Origin: Antedon mediterranea
Taxonomy: Eukaryota; Echinodermata; Crinoidea; Comatulida; Antedonidae
Direction of reading: 5' to 3'
Assembly (NCBI RefSeq): GCF_964355755.1
Contig: NC_092671.1
Location: forward strand, 15,967,501-16,031,500
DNA length: 64,000 nt
This document shows positions 12,401 to 26,289 of this stretch, piece by piece. The notes below the pieces were generated by a model, which was not told the DNA's origin, did not search any database, and worked only from the letters and a program-made list of their open reading frames with translations. Numbering within the stretch: the first letter of the stretch is position 1; each line of letters begins with the position of its first letter. A program made the position numbers and the translations under genes.

Positions 12401-13912
12401 AAAATCATGAGTCTCCTCTCCTTAATTGCCTAAGTCACACAGCTGATTTAGGCAGAAACACAAAAAAACGATCTGAGCATGTGCAAATGTATATAAAAGC
12501 ACTCAGATAATGTAGAGAGGGCAGTATAAAGATATAAGCAGTGAGTTAGGCAGATCATAAGTCAGCTCTCCTTAATTGCCTAAGTCACACAGCTGACTAA
12601 GGCAGAAACACAAAAAATATAGTATATTGATATAAGCAGTGAGTTAGGCAGATCATAAGTCAGCTCTCCTTAATTGCCTAAGTCACACAGCTGAATTGGG
12701 CAGAAACACAACATATATAGTATATTGATATAGGCAGTGAGTTAGGCAGAAAAAAAAATTATGACTTAGACACTTTTGTTCTGAGGCTGTCGATATCATC
12801 TATATACAAAAAATGCTACCTTTAAGTAACAAAATTTAATAGCATTAGCTCTTCAGATTAAAATTAACACTGATGATTTTAGAAAAGGAAAGTAGCAATA
12901 AAAGAGAAAGAATTTGTAACAAATGGGTTAAAAAATATGCTATAAAAATGTATTTCTTATTTTATTTAAAAAATCATGAGTCTCCTCTCCTTAATTGCCT
13001 AAGTCACACAGCTGATTTAGGCAGAAACACAAAAAAACGATCTGAGCATGTGCAAATGTATATAAAAGCACTCAGATAATGTAGAGAGGGCAGTATAAAG
13101 ATATAAGCAGTGAGTTAGGCAGATCATAAGTCAGCTCTCCTTAATTGCCTAAGTCACACAGCTGACTAAGGCAGAAACACAAAAAATATAGTATATTGAT
13201 ATAAGCAGTGAGTTAGGCAGATCATAAGTCAGCTCTCCTTAATTGCCTAAGTCACACAGCTGACTTGGGCAGAAACACAACATATATAGTATATTGATAT
13301 AAGCAGTGAGTTAGTCAGAAAAAAAAATTATGACTTAGACACTTTTGTTATGAGGCTGTCGATATCATCTATATACAAAAAATGCTACCTTTAAGTAACA
13401 AAATTTAATAGCATTAGCTCTTCAGATTAAAATTAATACTGATGATTTTAAAAAAGGAAAGTAGCAATAAAAGAGAAAGAATTTGTAACAAATGGGTTAA
13501 AAAATATACTATAAAAATGTATTTCTTATTTTATTTAAAAAATCATGAGTCTCCTCTCCTTAATTGCCTAAATCACACAACTGACTTAGGCAGAAACACA
13601 CAAAAATGATCTGAGCATGTGCAAATGTATATAAAAGCACTCAGATAATGTACAGAGGGCAGTATAAAGATATAAGCAGTGAGTTAGGCAGATCATAAGT
13701 CAGCTCTCCTTAATTGCCTAAGTCACATAGCTGACTTAGGCAGAAACACAAAAAATATAGTATATTGATAAAAGCAGTGAGTTAGGCAGGAAAAAAAATT
13801 ATGACTTAGACACTTTTGTTATTAGGCTGTCGATATCATCTATATACAAAAAATGCTACCTTTAAGTAACAAAATTTAATAGCATCAGCTCTTCAGATTA
13901 AAATTAACACTG
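6431..13912. repeat. 7482-bp super-repeat, copy 1
   Basis: It contains 14 monomers with lengths 572, 471, 569, 471, 570, 569, 471, 570, 569, 471, 570, 569, 569 and 471. Most follow a repeating triplet (569+471+570 = 1610 bp). Every phase mark here reappears exactly 7482 bp further on. Confidence 0.93.
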
Positions 13913-16900
13913 ATGATTTTAGAAAAGGAAAGTAGCAATAAAAGAGAAAGAATTTGTAACAAATGGGTTAAAAAATATACTATAAAAATGTATTTCTTAT
14001 TTTATTTCAAAAAGCATGAGTCTCCTCTCCTTAATTGCCTAAGTCACACAGCTGACTTAGGCAGAAACACAAAAAAAAAACGATCTGAGCATGTGCAAAT
14101 GTATATAAAAGCACTCAGATAATGTAGAGAGGGCAGTATAAAGATATAAGCAGTGAGTTAGGCAGACCATAAGTCAGCTCTCCTTAATTGCCTAAGTCAC
14201 ACAGCTGACTTAGGCAGAAACACAACAAATATAGTATATTGATATAAGCAGTGAGTTAGGCAGATCATAAGTCAGCTCTCCTTAATTGCCTAAGTCACAC
14301 AGCTGAATTGGGCAGAAACACAACATATATAGTATATTGATATAGGCAGTGAGTTAGGCAGAAAAAAAAATTATGACTTAGACACTTTTGTTCTGAGGCT
14401 GTCGATATCATCTATATACAAAAAATGCTACCTTTAAGTAACAAAATTTAATAGCATTAGCTCTTCAGATTAAAATTAATACTGATGATTTTAAAAAAGG
14501 AAAGTAGCAATAAAAGAGAAAGAATTTGTAACAAATGGGTTAAAAAATATACTATAAAAATGTATTTCTTATTTTATTTAAAAAATCATGAGTCTCCTCT
14601 CCTTAATTGCCTAAGTCACACAACTGACTTAGGCAGAAACACACAAAAATGATCTGAGCATGTGCAAATGTATATAAAAGCACTCAGATAATGTACAGAG
14701 GGCAGTATAAAGATATAAGCAGTGAGTTAGGCAGATCATAAGTCAGCTCTCCTTAATTGCCTAAATCACACAGCTGACTTCGGCAGAAACACAAAAAATA
14801 TAGTATATTGATAAAAGCAGTGAGTTAGGCAGAAAAAAAAATTATGACTTAGACACTTTTGTTATGAGGCTGTCGATATCATCTATATACAAAAAATGCT
14901 ACCTTTAAGTAACAAAATTTAATAGCATCAGCTCTTCAGATTAAAATTAACACTGATGATTTTAGAAAAGGAAAGTAGCAATAAAAGAGAAAGAATTTGT
15001 AACAAATGGGTTAAAAAATATGCTATAAAAATGTATTTCTTATTTTATTCAAAAAATCATGAGTCTCCTCTCCTTAATTGCCTAAGTCACACAGCTGACT
15101 TAGGCAGAAACACAAAAAAACGATCTGAGCATGTGCAAATGTATATAAAAGCACTCAGATAATGTAGAGAGGGCAGTATAAAGATATAAGCAGTGAGTTA
15201 GGCAGATCATAAGTCAGCTCTCCTTAATTGCCTAAGTCACACAGCTGACTAAGGCAGAAACACAAAAAATATAGTATATTGATATAAGCAGTGAGTTAGG
15301 CAGATCATAAGTCAGCTCTCCTTAATTGCCTAAGTCACACAGCTGACTTGGGCAGAAACACAACATATATAGTATATTGATATAAGCAGTGAGTTAGTCA
15401 GAAAAAAAAATTATGACTTAGACACTTTTGTTATGAGGCTGTCGATATCATCTATATACAAAAAATGCTACCTTTAAGTAACAAAATTTAATAGCATTAG
15501 CTCTTCAGATTAAAATTAATACTGATGATTTTAAAAAAGGAAAGTAGCAATAAAAGAGAAAGAATTTGTAACAAATGGGTTAAAAAATATACTATAAAAA
15601 TGTATTTCTTATTTTATTTAAAAAATCATGAGTCTCCTCTCCTTAATTGCCTAAATCACACAACTGACTTAGGCAGAAACACACAAAAATGATCTGAGCA
15701 TGTGCAAATGTATATAAAAGCACTCAGATAATGTACAGAGGGCAGTATAAAGATATAAGCAGTGAGTTAGGCAGATCATAAGTCAGCTCTCCTTAATTGC
15801 CTAAGTCACACAGCTGACTTAGGCAGAAACACAAAAAATATAGTATATTGATAAAAGCAGTGAGTTAGGCAGAAAAAAAAATTATGACTTAGACACTTTT
15901 GTTATTAGGCTGTCGATATCATCTATATACAAAAAATGCTACCTTTAAGTAACAAAATTTAATAGCATCAGCTCTTCAGATTAAAATTAACACTGATGAT
16001 TTTAGAAAAAGAAAGTAGCAATAAAAGAGAAAGAATTTGTAACAAATGGGTTAAAAAATATACTATAAAAATGTATTTCTTATTTTATTTAAAAAAGCAT
16101 GAGTCTCCTCTCCTTAATTGCCTAAGTCACACAGCTGACTTAGGCAGAAACAAAAAAAAAACGATCTGAGCATGTGCAAATGTATATAAAAGCACTCAGA
16201 TAATGTAGAGAGGGCAGTATAAAGATATAAGCAGTGAGTTAGGCAGACTATAAGTCAGCTCTCCTTAATTGCCTAAGTCACACAGCTGACTTAGGCAGAA
16301 ACACAACAAATATAGTATATTGATATAAGCAGTGAGTTAGGCAGATCATAAGTCAGCTCTCCTTAATTGCCTAAGTCACACAGCTGAATTGGGCAGAAAC
16401 ACAACATATATAGTATATTGATATAGGCAGTGAGTTAGGCAGAAAAAAAAATTATGACTTAGACACTTTTGTTCTGAGGCTGTCGATATCATCTATATAC
16501 AAAAAATGCTACCTTTAAGTAACAAAATTTAATAGCATTAGCTCTTCAGATTAAAATTAACACTGATGATTTTAGAAAAGGAAAGTAGCAATAAAAGAGA
16601 AAGAATTTGTAACAAATGGGTTAAAAAATATGCTATAAAAATGTATTTCTTATTTTATTTAAAAAATCATGAGTCTCCTCTCCTTAATTGCCTAAGTCAC
16701 ACAGCTGATTTAGGCAGAAACACAAAAAAGCGATCTGAGCATGTGCAAATGTATATAAAAGCACTCAGATAATGTAGAGAGGGCAGTATAAAGGTATAAG
16801 CAGTGAGTTAGGCAGATCATAAGTCAGCTCTCCTTAATTGCCTAAGTCACACAGCTGACTAAGGCAGAAACACAAAAAATATAGTATATTGATATAAGCA

Positions 16901-19900
16901 GTGAGTTAGGCAGATCATAAGTCAGCTCTCCTTAATTGCCTAAGTCACACAGCTGACTTGGGCAGAAACACAACATATATAGTATATTGATATAAGCAGT
17001 GAGTTAGTCAGAAAAAAAAATTATGACTTAGACACTTTTGTTATGAGGCTGTCGATATCATCTATATACAAAAAATGCTACCTTTAAGTAACAAAATTTA
17101 ATAGCATTAGCTCTTCAGATTAAAATTAATACTGATGATTTTAAAAAAGGAAAGTAGCAATAAAAGAGAAAGAATTTGTAACAAATGGGTTAAAAAATAT
17201 ACTATAAAAATGTATTTCTTATTTTATTTAAAAAATCATGAGTCTCCTCTCCTTAATTGCCTAAATCACACAACTGACTTAGGCAGAAACACACAAAAAT
17301 GATCTGAGCATGTGCAAATGTATATAAAAGCACTCAGATAATGTACAGAGGGCAGTATAAAGATATAAGCAGTGAGTTAGGCAGATCATAAGTCAGCTCT
17401 CCTTAATTGCCTAAGTCACATAGCTGACTTAGGCAGAAACACAAAAAATATAGTATATTGATAAAAGCAGTGAGTTAGGCAGGAAAAAAAATTATGACTT
17501 AGACACTTTTGTTATTAGGCTGTCGATATCATCTATATACAAAAAATGCTACCTTTAAGTAACAAAATTTAATAGCATCAGCTCTTCAGATTAAAATTAA
17601 CACTGATGATTTTAGAAAAGGAAAGTAGCAATAAAAGAGAAAGAATTTGTAACAAATGGGTTAAAAAATATACTATAAAAATGTATTTCTTATTTTATTT
17701 AAAAAAGCATGAGTCTCCTCTCCTTAATTGCCTAAGTCACACAGCTGACTTAGGCAGAAACAAAAAAAAAACGATCTGAGCATGTGCAAATGTATATAAA
17801 AGCACTCAGATAATGTAGAGAGGGCAGTATAAAGATATAAGCAGTGAGTTAGGCAGACCATAAGTCAGCTCTCCTTAATTGCCTAAGTCACACAGCTGAC
17901 TTAGGCAGAAACACAACAAATATAGTATATTGATATAAGCAGTGAGTTAGGCAGATCATAAGTCAGCTCTCCTTAATTGCCTAAGTCACACAGCTGAATT
18001 GGGCAGAAACACAACATATATAGTATATTGATATAGGCAGTGAGTTAGGCAGAAAAAAAAATTATGACTTAGACACTTTTGTTCTGAGGCTGTCGATATC
18101 ATCTATATACAAAAAATGCTACCTTTAAGTAACAAAATTTAATAGCATTAGCTCTTCAGATTAAAATTAACACTGATGATTTTAGAAAAGGAAAGTAGCA
18201 ATAAAAGAGAAAGAATTTGTAACAAATGGGTTAAAAAATATGCTATAAAAATGTATTTCTTATTTTATTTAAAAAATCATGAGTCTCCTCTCCTTAATTG
18301 CCTAAGTCACACAGCTGATTTAGGCAGAAACACAAAAAAACGATCTGAGCATGTGCAAATGTATATAAAAGCACTCAGATAATGTAGAGAGGGCAGTATA
18401 AAGGTATAAGCAGTGAGTTAGGCAGATCATAAGTCAGCTCTCCTTAATTGCCTAAGTCACACAGCTGACTAAGGCAGAAACACAAAAAATATAGTATATT
18501 GATATAAGCAGTGAGTTAGGCAGATCATAAGTCAGCTCTCCTTAATTGCCTAAGTCACACAGCTGACTTGGGCAGAAACACAACATATATAGTATATTGA
18601 TATAAGCAGTGAGTTAGTCAGAAAAAAAAATTATGACTTAGACACTTTTGTTATGAGGCTGTCGATATCATCTATATACAAAAAATGCTACCTTTAAGTA
18701 ACAAAATTTAATAGCATTAGCTCTTCAGATTAAAATTAATACTGATGATTTTAAAAAAGGAAAGTAGCAATAAAAGAGAAAGAATTTGTAACAAATGGGT
18801 TAAAAAATATACTATAAAAATGTATTTCTTATTTTATTTAAAAAATCATGAGTCTCCTCTCCTTAATTGCCTAAATCACACAACTGACTTAGGCAGAAAC
18901 ACACAAAAATGATCTGAGCATGTGCAAATGTATATAAAAGCACTCAGATAATGTACAGAGGGCAGTATAAAGATATAAGCAGTGAGTTAGGCAGATCATA
19001 AGTCAGCTCTCCTTAATTGCCTAAGTCACATAGCTGACTTAGGCAGAAACACAAAAAATATAGTATATTGATAAAAGCAGTGAGTTAGGCAGGAAAAAAA
19101 ATTATGACTTAGACACTTTTGTTATTAGGCTGTCGATATCATCTATATACAAAAAATGCTACCTTTAAGTAACAAAATTTAATAGCATCAGCTCTTCAGA
19201 TTAAAATTAACACTGATGATTTTAGAAAAGGAAAGTAGCAATAAAAGAGAAAGAATTTGTAACAAATGGGTTAAAAAATATACTATAAAAATGTATTTCT
19301 TATTTTATTTAAAAAAGCATGAGTCTCCTCTCCTTAATTGCCTAAGTCACACAGCTGACTTAGGCAGAAACAAAAAAAAAACGATCTGAGCATGTGCAAA
19401 TGTATATAAAAGCACTCAGATAATGTAGAGAGGGCAGTATAAAGATATAAGCAGTGAGTTAGGCAGACCATAAGTCAGCTCTCCTTAATTGCCTAAGTCA
19501 CACAGCTGACTTAGGCAGAAACACAACAAATATAGTATATTGATATAAGCAGTGAGTTAGGCAGATCATAAGTCAGCTCTCCTTAATTGCCTAAGTCACA
19601 CAGCTGAATTGGGCAGAAACACAACATATATAGTATATTGATATAGGCAGTGAGTTAGGCAGAAAAAAAAATTATGACTTAGACACTTTTGTTCTGAGGC
19701 TGTCGATATCATCTATATACAAAAAATGCTACCTTTAAGTAACAAAATTTAATAGCATTAGCTCTTCAGATTAAAATTAACACTGATGATTTTAGAAAAG
19801 GAAAGTAGCAATAAAAGAGAAAGAATTTGTAACAAATGGGTTAAAAAATATGCTATAAAAATGTATTTCTTATTTTATTTAAAAAATCATGAGTCTCCTC

Positions 19901-21394
19901 TCCTTAATTGCCTAAGTCACACAGCTGATTTAGGCAGAAACACAAAAAAACGATCTGAGCATGTGCAAATGTATATAAAAGCACTCAGATAATGTAGAGA
20001 GGGCAGTATAAAGATATAAGCAGTGAGTTAGGCAGATCATAAGTCAGCTCTCCTTAATTGCCTAAGTCACACAGCTGACTAAGGCAGAAACACAAAAAAT
20101 ATAGTATATTGATATAAGCAGTGAGTTAGGCAGATCATAAGTCAGCTCTCCTTAATTGCCTAAGTCACACAGCTGAATTGGGCAGAAACACAACATATAT
20201 AGTATATTGATATAGGCAGTGAGTTAGGCAGAAAAAAAAATTATGACTTAGACACTTTTGTTCTGAGGCTGTCGATATCATCTATATACAAAAAATGCTA
20301 CCTTTAAGTAACAAAATTTAATAGCATTAGCTCTTCAGATTAAAATTAACACTGATGATTTTAGAAAAGGAAAGTAGCAATAAAAGAGAAAGAATTTGTA
20401 ACAAATGGGTTAAAAAATATGCTATAAAAATGTATTTCTTATTTTATTTAAAAAATCATGAGTCTCCTCTCCTTAATTGCCTAAGTCACACAGCTGATTT
20501 AGGCAGAAACACAAAAAAACGATCTGAGCATGTGCAAATGTATATAAAAGCACTCAGATAATGTAGAGAGGGCAGTATAAAGATATAAGCAGTGAGTTAG
20601 GCAGATCATAAGTCAGCTCTCCTTAATTGCCTAAGTCACACAGCTGACTAAGGCAGAAACACAAAAAATATAGTATATTGATATAAGCAGTGAGTTAGGC
20701 AGATCATAAGTCAGCTCTCCTTAATTGCCTAAGTCACACAGCTGACTTGGGCAGAAACACAACATATATAGTATATTGATATAAGCAGTGAGTTAGTCAG
20801 AAAAAAAAATTATGACTTAGACACTTTTGTTATGAGGCTGTCGATATCATCTATATACAAAAAATGCTACCTTTAAGTAACAAAATTTAATAGCATTAGC
20901 TCTTCAGATTAAAATTAATACTGATGATTTTAAAAAAGGAAAGTAGCAATAAAAGAGAAAGAATTTGTAACAAATGGGTTAAAAAATATACTATAAAAAT
21001 GTATTTCTTATTTTATTTAAAAAATCATGAGTCTCCTCTCCTTAATTGCCTAAATCACACAACTGACTTAGGCAGAAACACACAAAAATGATCTGAGCAT
21101 GTGCAAATGTATATAAAAGCACTCAGATAATGTACAGAGGGCAGTATAAAGATATAAGCAGTGAGTTAGGCAGATCATAAGTCAGCTCTCCTTAATTGCC
21201 TAAGTCACATAGCTGACTTAGGCAGAAACACAAAAAATATAGTATATTGATAAAAGCAGTGAGTTAGGCAGGAAAAAAAATTATGACTTAGACACTTTTG
21301 TTATTAGGCTGTCGATATCATCTATATACAAAAAATGCTACCTTTAAGTAACAAAATTTAATAGCATCAGCTCTTCAGATTAAAATTAACACTG
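13913..21394. repeat. 7482-bp super-repeat, copy 2
   Basis: The same 14-monomer order and lengths as copy 1. Only a few point differences were noticed, for example a C/T in the 'tgta(c/t)ttctt' word at about 6509 versus 13991, and an A/G in the A-run near 9248 versus 16730. This indicates a very recent tandem duplication or an assembly duplication. Confidence 0.93.
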
Positions 21395-22437
21395 ATGATT
21401 TTAGAAAAGGAAAGTAGCAATAAAAGAGAAAGAATTTGTAACAAATGGGTTAAAAAATATACTATAAAAATGTATTTCTTATTTTATTTCAAAAAGCATG
21501 AGTCTCCTCTCCTTAATTGCCTAAGTCACACAGCTGACTTAGGCAGAAACACAAAAAAAAAAACGATCTGAGCATGTGCAAATGTATATAAAAGCACTCA
21601 GATAATGTAGAGAGGGCAGTATAAAGATATAAGCAGTGAGTTAGGCAGACCATAAGTCAGCTCTCCTTAATTGCCTAAGTCACACAGCTGACTTAGGCAG
21701 AAACACAACAAATATAGTATATTGATATAAGCAGTGAGTTAGGCAGATCATAAGTCAGCTCTCCTTAATTGCCTAAGTCACACAGCTGAATTGGGCAGAA
21801 ACACAACATATATAGTATATTGATATAGGCAGTGAGTTAGGCAGAAAAAAAAATTATGACTTAGACACTTTTGTTCTGAGGCTGTCGATATCATCTATAT
21901 ACAAAAAATGCTACCTTTAAGTAACAAAATTTAATAGCATTAGCTCTTCAGATTAAAATTAATACTGATGATTTTAAAAAAGGAAAGTAGCAATAAAAGA
22001 GAAAGAATTTGTAACAAATGGGTTAAAAAATATACTATAAAAATGTATTTCTTATTTTATTTAAAAAATCATGAGTCTCCTCTCCTTAATTGCCTAAGTC
22101 ACACAACTGACTTAGGCAGAAACACACAAAAATGATCTGAGCATGTGCAAATGTATATAAAAGCACTCAGATAATGTACAGAGGGCAGTATAAAGATATA
22201 AGCAGTGAGTTAGGCAGATCATAAGTCAGCTCTCCTTAATTGCCTAAATCACACAGCTGACTTCGGCAGAAACACAAAAAATATAGTATATTGATAAAAG
22301 CAGTGAGTTAGGCAGAAAAAAAAATTATGACTTAGACACTTTTGTTATGAGGCTGTCGATATCATCTATATACAAAAAATGCTACCTTTAAGTAACAAAA
22401 TTTAATAGCATCAGCTCTTCAGATTTAAATTAACACT
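21395..22437. repeat. Start of a third super-repeat copy
   Basis: Two monomers (about 573 and 470 bp) match the first two monomers of both super-repeat copies. After 22438 the next monomer no longer matches the expected type, so the third copy is truncated here. Confidence 0.8.
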
Positions 22438-24795
22438 GATGATTTTAGAAAAGGAAAGTAGCAATAAAAGAGAAAGAATGTGTAACAAATGGGTTAAAAA
22501 TATACTATAAAAATGTATTTCTTATTTTATTTAAAAAATCATGAGTCTCCTCTCTTTAATTGCCTAAGTCACACAGCTGACTTAGGCAGAAACACAAAAA
22601 AATGACCTGAGCATGTGCAAATGTATATAAAAGCACTTAGATAATGTACAGAAGGCAGTATAAAGATATAAGCAGTGAGTTAGGCAGATCATAAGTCAGC
22701 TCTCCTTAATTGCCTAAGTCACACAGCTGACTTAGGCAGAAACACAAAAAATATAGTATATTGATAAAAGCAGTGAGTTAGGGAGAAAAAAAAAATTATG
22801 ACTTAGACACTTTTGTTATGAGGCTGTCGATATCATCTATATACAAAAAATGCTACCTTTAAGTAACAAAATTTAATAGCATTAGCTCTTCAGATTAAAA
22901 TTAACACTGATGATTTTAGAAAAGGAAAGTAGCAATAAAAGAGAAAGAATTTGTAACAAATGGGTTAAAAAATATGCTATAAAAATGTATTTCTTATTTT
23001 ATTTAAAAAATCATGAGTCTCCTCTCTTTAATTGCCTAAGTCACACAGCTGACTAAGGCAGAAACACAAAAAATATAGTATATTGATATAAGCAGTGAGT
23101 TAGGCAGATCATAAGTCAGCTCTCCTTAATTGCCTAAGTCACACAGCTGACTTGGGCAGAAACACAACATATATAGTATATTGATATAAGCAGTGAGTTA
23201 GTCAGAAAAAATAATTATGACTTAGACACTTTTGTTATGAGGCAGTCGATATCATCTATATACAAAAAATGCTACCTTTAAGTAACAAAATTTAATAGCA
23301 TTAGCTCTTCAGATTAAAATTAATACTGATGATTTTAAAAAAGGAAAGTAGCAATAAAAGAGAAAGAATTTGTAACAAATGGGTTAAAAAATATACTATA
23401 AAAATGTATTTCTTATTTTATTTAAAAAATCATGAGTCTCCTCTCCTTAATTGCCTAAATCACACAACTGACTTAGGCAAAAACACACAAAAATGATCTG
23501 AGCATGTGCAAATGTATATAAAAGCACTCAGATAATGTACAGAGGGCAGTATAAAGATATAAGCAGTGAGTTAGGCAGATCATAAGTCAGCTCTCCTTAA
23601 TTGCCTAAGTCACACAGCTGACTTAGGCAGAAACACAAAAAATATAGTATATTGATAAAAGCAGTGAGTTAGGCAGGAAAAAAAATTATGACTTAGACAC
23701 TTTTGTTATTAGGCTGTCGATATCATCTATATACAAAAAATGCTACCTTTAAGTAACAAAATTTAATAGCATCAGCTCTTCAGATTAAAATTAACACTGA
23801 TGATTTTAGAAAAGGAAAGTAGCAATAAAAGAGAAAGAATTTGTAACAAATGGGTTAAAAAATATACTATAAAAATGTATTTCTTATTTTATTTAAAAAA
23901 GCATGAGTCTCCTCTCCTTAATTGCCTAAGTCACACAGCTGACTTAGGCAGAAACACAAAAAAAAAACAATCTGAGCATGTGCAAATGTATATAAAAGCA
24001 CTCAGATAATGTAGAGAGGGCAGTATAAAGATATAAGCAGTGAGTTAGGCAGACCATAAGTCAGCTCTCCTTAATTGCCTAAGTCACACAGCTGACTTGG
24101 GCAGAAACACAACAAATATAGTATATTGATATAAGCAGTGAGTCAGGCAGAAAAAAAAAATTATGACTTAGACACTTTTGTTATGAGGCTCTCGATATCA
24201 TCTATATACAAAAAATGCTACCTTTAAGTAACAAAATTTAATAGCATTAGCTCTTCAGATTAAAATTAACACTGATGATTTTAGAAAAGGAAAGTAGCAA
24301 TAAAAGAGAAAGAATTTGTAACAAATGGGTTAAAAAATATACTATAAAAATGTATTTCTTATTTTATTTAAAAAATCATGAGTCTCCTCTCCTTAATTGC
24401 CTAAGTCACACAGCTGACTTAGGCAGAAAAACAAAACAAATATTATGACTTAGACACTTTTGTTATGAGGCTGTCGATATCATCTATATACAAAAACTGC
24501 TACCTTTAAGTAACAAAATTTAATAGCATTAGCTCTTCAGATTAAAACTAATACTGATGATTTTAGAAAACGAAAGTAGCAATAAAAGAGAAAGAATTTG
24601 TAACAAATGGGTTAAAAAATATACTATAAAAATGTATTTCTTATTTTATTTAAAAAATCATGAGTCTCCTCTCCTTAATTGCCTAAGTCACACAGCTGAC
24701 TTTGGCAGAAACACAAAAAAACCATCTGAGCATGTGCAAATGTATATAAAAGCACCCAGATAATGTACAGAGGGCAGTATAAAGATATAAGCAGT
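22438..24795. repeat. Divergent monomers at the array edge
   Basis: Monomer starts at 22438, 22910, 23329, 23800, 24275 and 24557 give irregular lengths (472, 419, 471, 475, 282). Private substitutions and deletions are more frequent than inside the array, as expected at a satellite edge that escapes homogenisation. The first monomers (5543-6430; 469 and 419 bp) are similarly irregular. Confidence 0.85.
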
Positions 24796-25193
24796 GAGTT
24801 AGGCAGATCATAAGTCAGCTCTACTTAATTGCCTAAGTCACACATCTGACTTAGGCAGAAACACAAAAAATATAGTATATTGATATAAGCAGTGAGTTAG
24901 GCAGATCATAAGTCAGCTCTCCTTAATTGCCTAAGTCACACAGCTGACTTAGGCAGAAACACAAAAAATATAGTATATTGATATAAGCAGTGAGTTAGGC
25001 AGATCATAAGTCAGCTCTCCTTAATTGCCTAAGTCACACAGCTGACTTAGGCAGAAACACAAAAAATATAGTATATTGATATAAGCAGTGAGTTAGGCAG
25101 ATCATAAGTCAGCTCTCCTTAATTGCCTAAGTCACACAGCTGACTTGGGCAGAAACACAAAAAATATAGTATATTGATATAAGCAGTGAGTGA
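24796..25193. repeat. Pure run of the 98-bp subunit
   Basis: The word GAGTTAGGCAGATC recurs at 24796, 24894, 24992 and 25090, and a last subunit breaks off at about 25188. Spacing is exactly 98 bp. This is the subunit whose gain or loss makes the 471- versus 569-bp monomers. Confidence 0.93.
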
Positions 25194-25489
25194 GCGCTTA
25201 AAATTGCCTGAAATGTACTCTTATTTCATCGAAAATAAATTTTGAAAATTTTAAGCGTGCGTACGCATGCGTTACATGCGCTACGCACGTAATTGTATTG
25301 CCATATGATGATTTATGCCCTGAAATTTATGATTACCAAATTTTATTTAATTGTGATTCATGGTTCTGAAGATATGATTACAAACGTGATTTCGTTAAAT
25401 CGTGCGTAGACCGCGTAATTTTTGTATTGCGCACCGTGAAAACATAACCACATCGATTCCTGGCCATAAGGAATATACTGTGAAAAATT
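25194..25489. other. Unique AT-rich flank
   Basis: No gene is seen. An imperfect palindrome of alternating purine-pyrimidine character (GCGTGCGTACGCATGCG and a near-inverse) lies at about 25255-25290. Confidence 0.5.
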
Positions 25490-26289
25490 GACTTATAGTG
25501 TAGGCCACTATGTAATTTCGTGTCATTTTTTTGTTAAAAGCAAAATTCCAGCTGATTTAGTGTCTTTAGGATGTAAAGTAATGAAAAAAATATGTTGCCA
25601 TTTTTTTAAAAAAGCTTAAGGGTGTCAAATTCAAGATGGCCGCCAATACGTAAAATATCCAATAAATGTACCATATTGGACAAAGTAACACCCATTATGA
25701 ATAATATTTTAAGTTCATATGGGTTCTCTGCTATATAAGAATTATTATAAACCTATATTCATTAGTATTCTGACATTTTGAATTTCAAAATGGCCGCCAT
25801 TTTTTAAAAATGGATTAAATTTCTTATTAAAACATGTGCAAGTTATGACGTTGATTGAAATCACATAAAATCAAATAAAACAACATTTTTTTTTTAAATG
25901 GGTTAAATTTCTTATTAAAACTTGTTAAATAAAATTAGATTGAAATATACAAAATGATATGCTTATGACAACAACATGGTGATTAACACAAAATGTTGAC
26001 CATCAGGAGGTCTATAGTACTGACTGTATACTTCTTCATATTAAAACATCTCATAAACTTCTTCAGTTAAATGACAACTAACTCCGCCAAAGTCCTTCAA
26101 TGAAATATTTCTAATCTTGAATGCGATACAGTAAGTTGACCTTCCTTCGTTCTCTACTACTGTATCCATCAAACTTCCACAGACTGATCTCCGTTCCCAA
26201 CAACCTTGTTCAGAAACAAATTGGCAAAATAACTGAAAGACCTCATTTCACCGGCAAATAATCTCTATAGGAGTCTTCTTTTACTTTGA

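Larger units (their letters stand above)
5543..25193. repeat. Hierarchical satellite array, about 38 monomers
   Basis: This is a head-to-tail array with no non-repeat interruption. Using the recurrent ATGATTTT as phase mark, monomers start at 5543, 6012, 6431, 7003, 7474, 8043, 8514, 9084, 9653, 10124, 10694, 11263, 11734, 12304, 12873, 13442, 13913 and so on to 24557. Lengths are mostly 471, 569 or 570 bp. The 98-bp difference equals one internal subunit. Each monomer carries an AT-rich part with GTATATAAAAG, a gcagtgagttaggcaga-type subrepeat and a hairpin. The 68-codon frames in many monomers follow from sequence identity and show no sign of selection as protein. Confidence 0.97.

Noticed and set aside
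6431-24763. A 68-69 codon open frame repeated in many satellite monomers
   Set aside because: It follows from near-identity of the monomers, differs by frame-neutral A-run lengths, is absent from the 471-bp type, and shows no protein-like features beyond chance.
5543-25193. CRISPR-like array of repeats and spacers
   Set aside because: Repeat units are hundreds of bases long, there are no unique spacers, and the context is eukaryotic.
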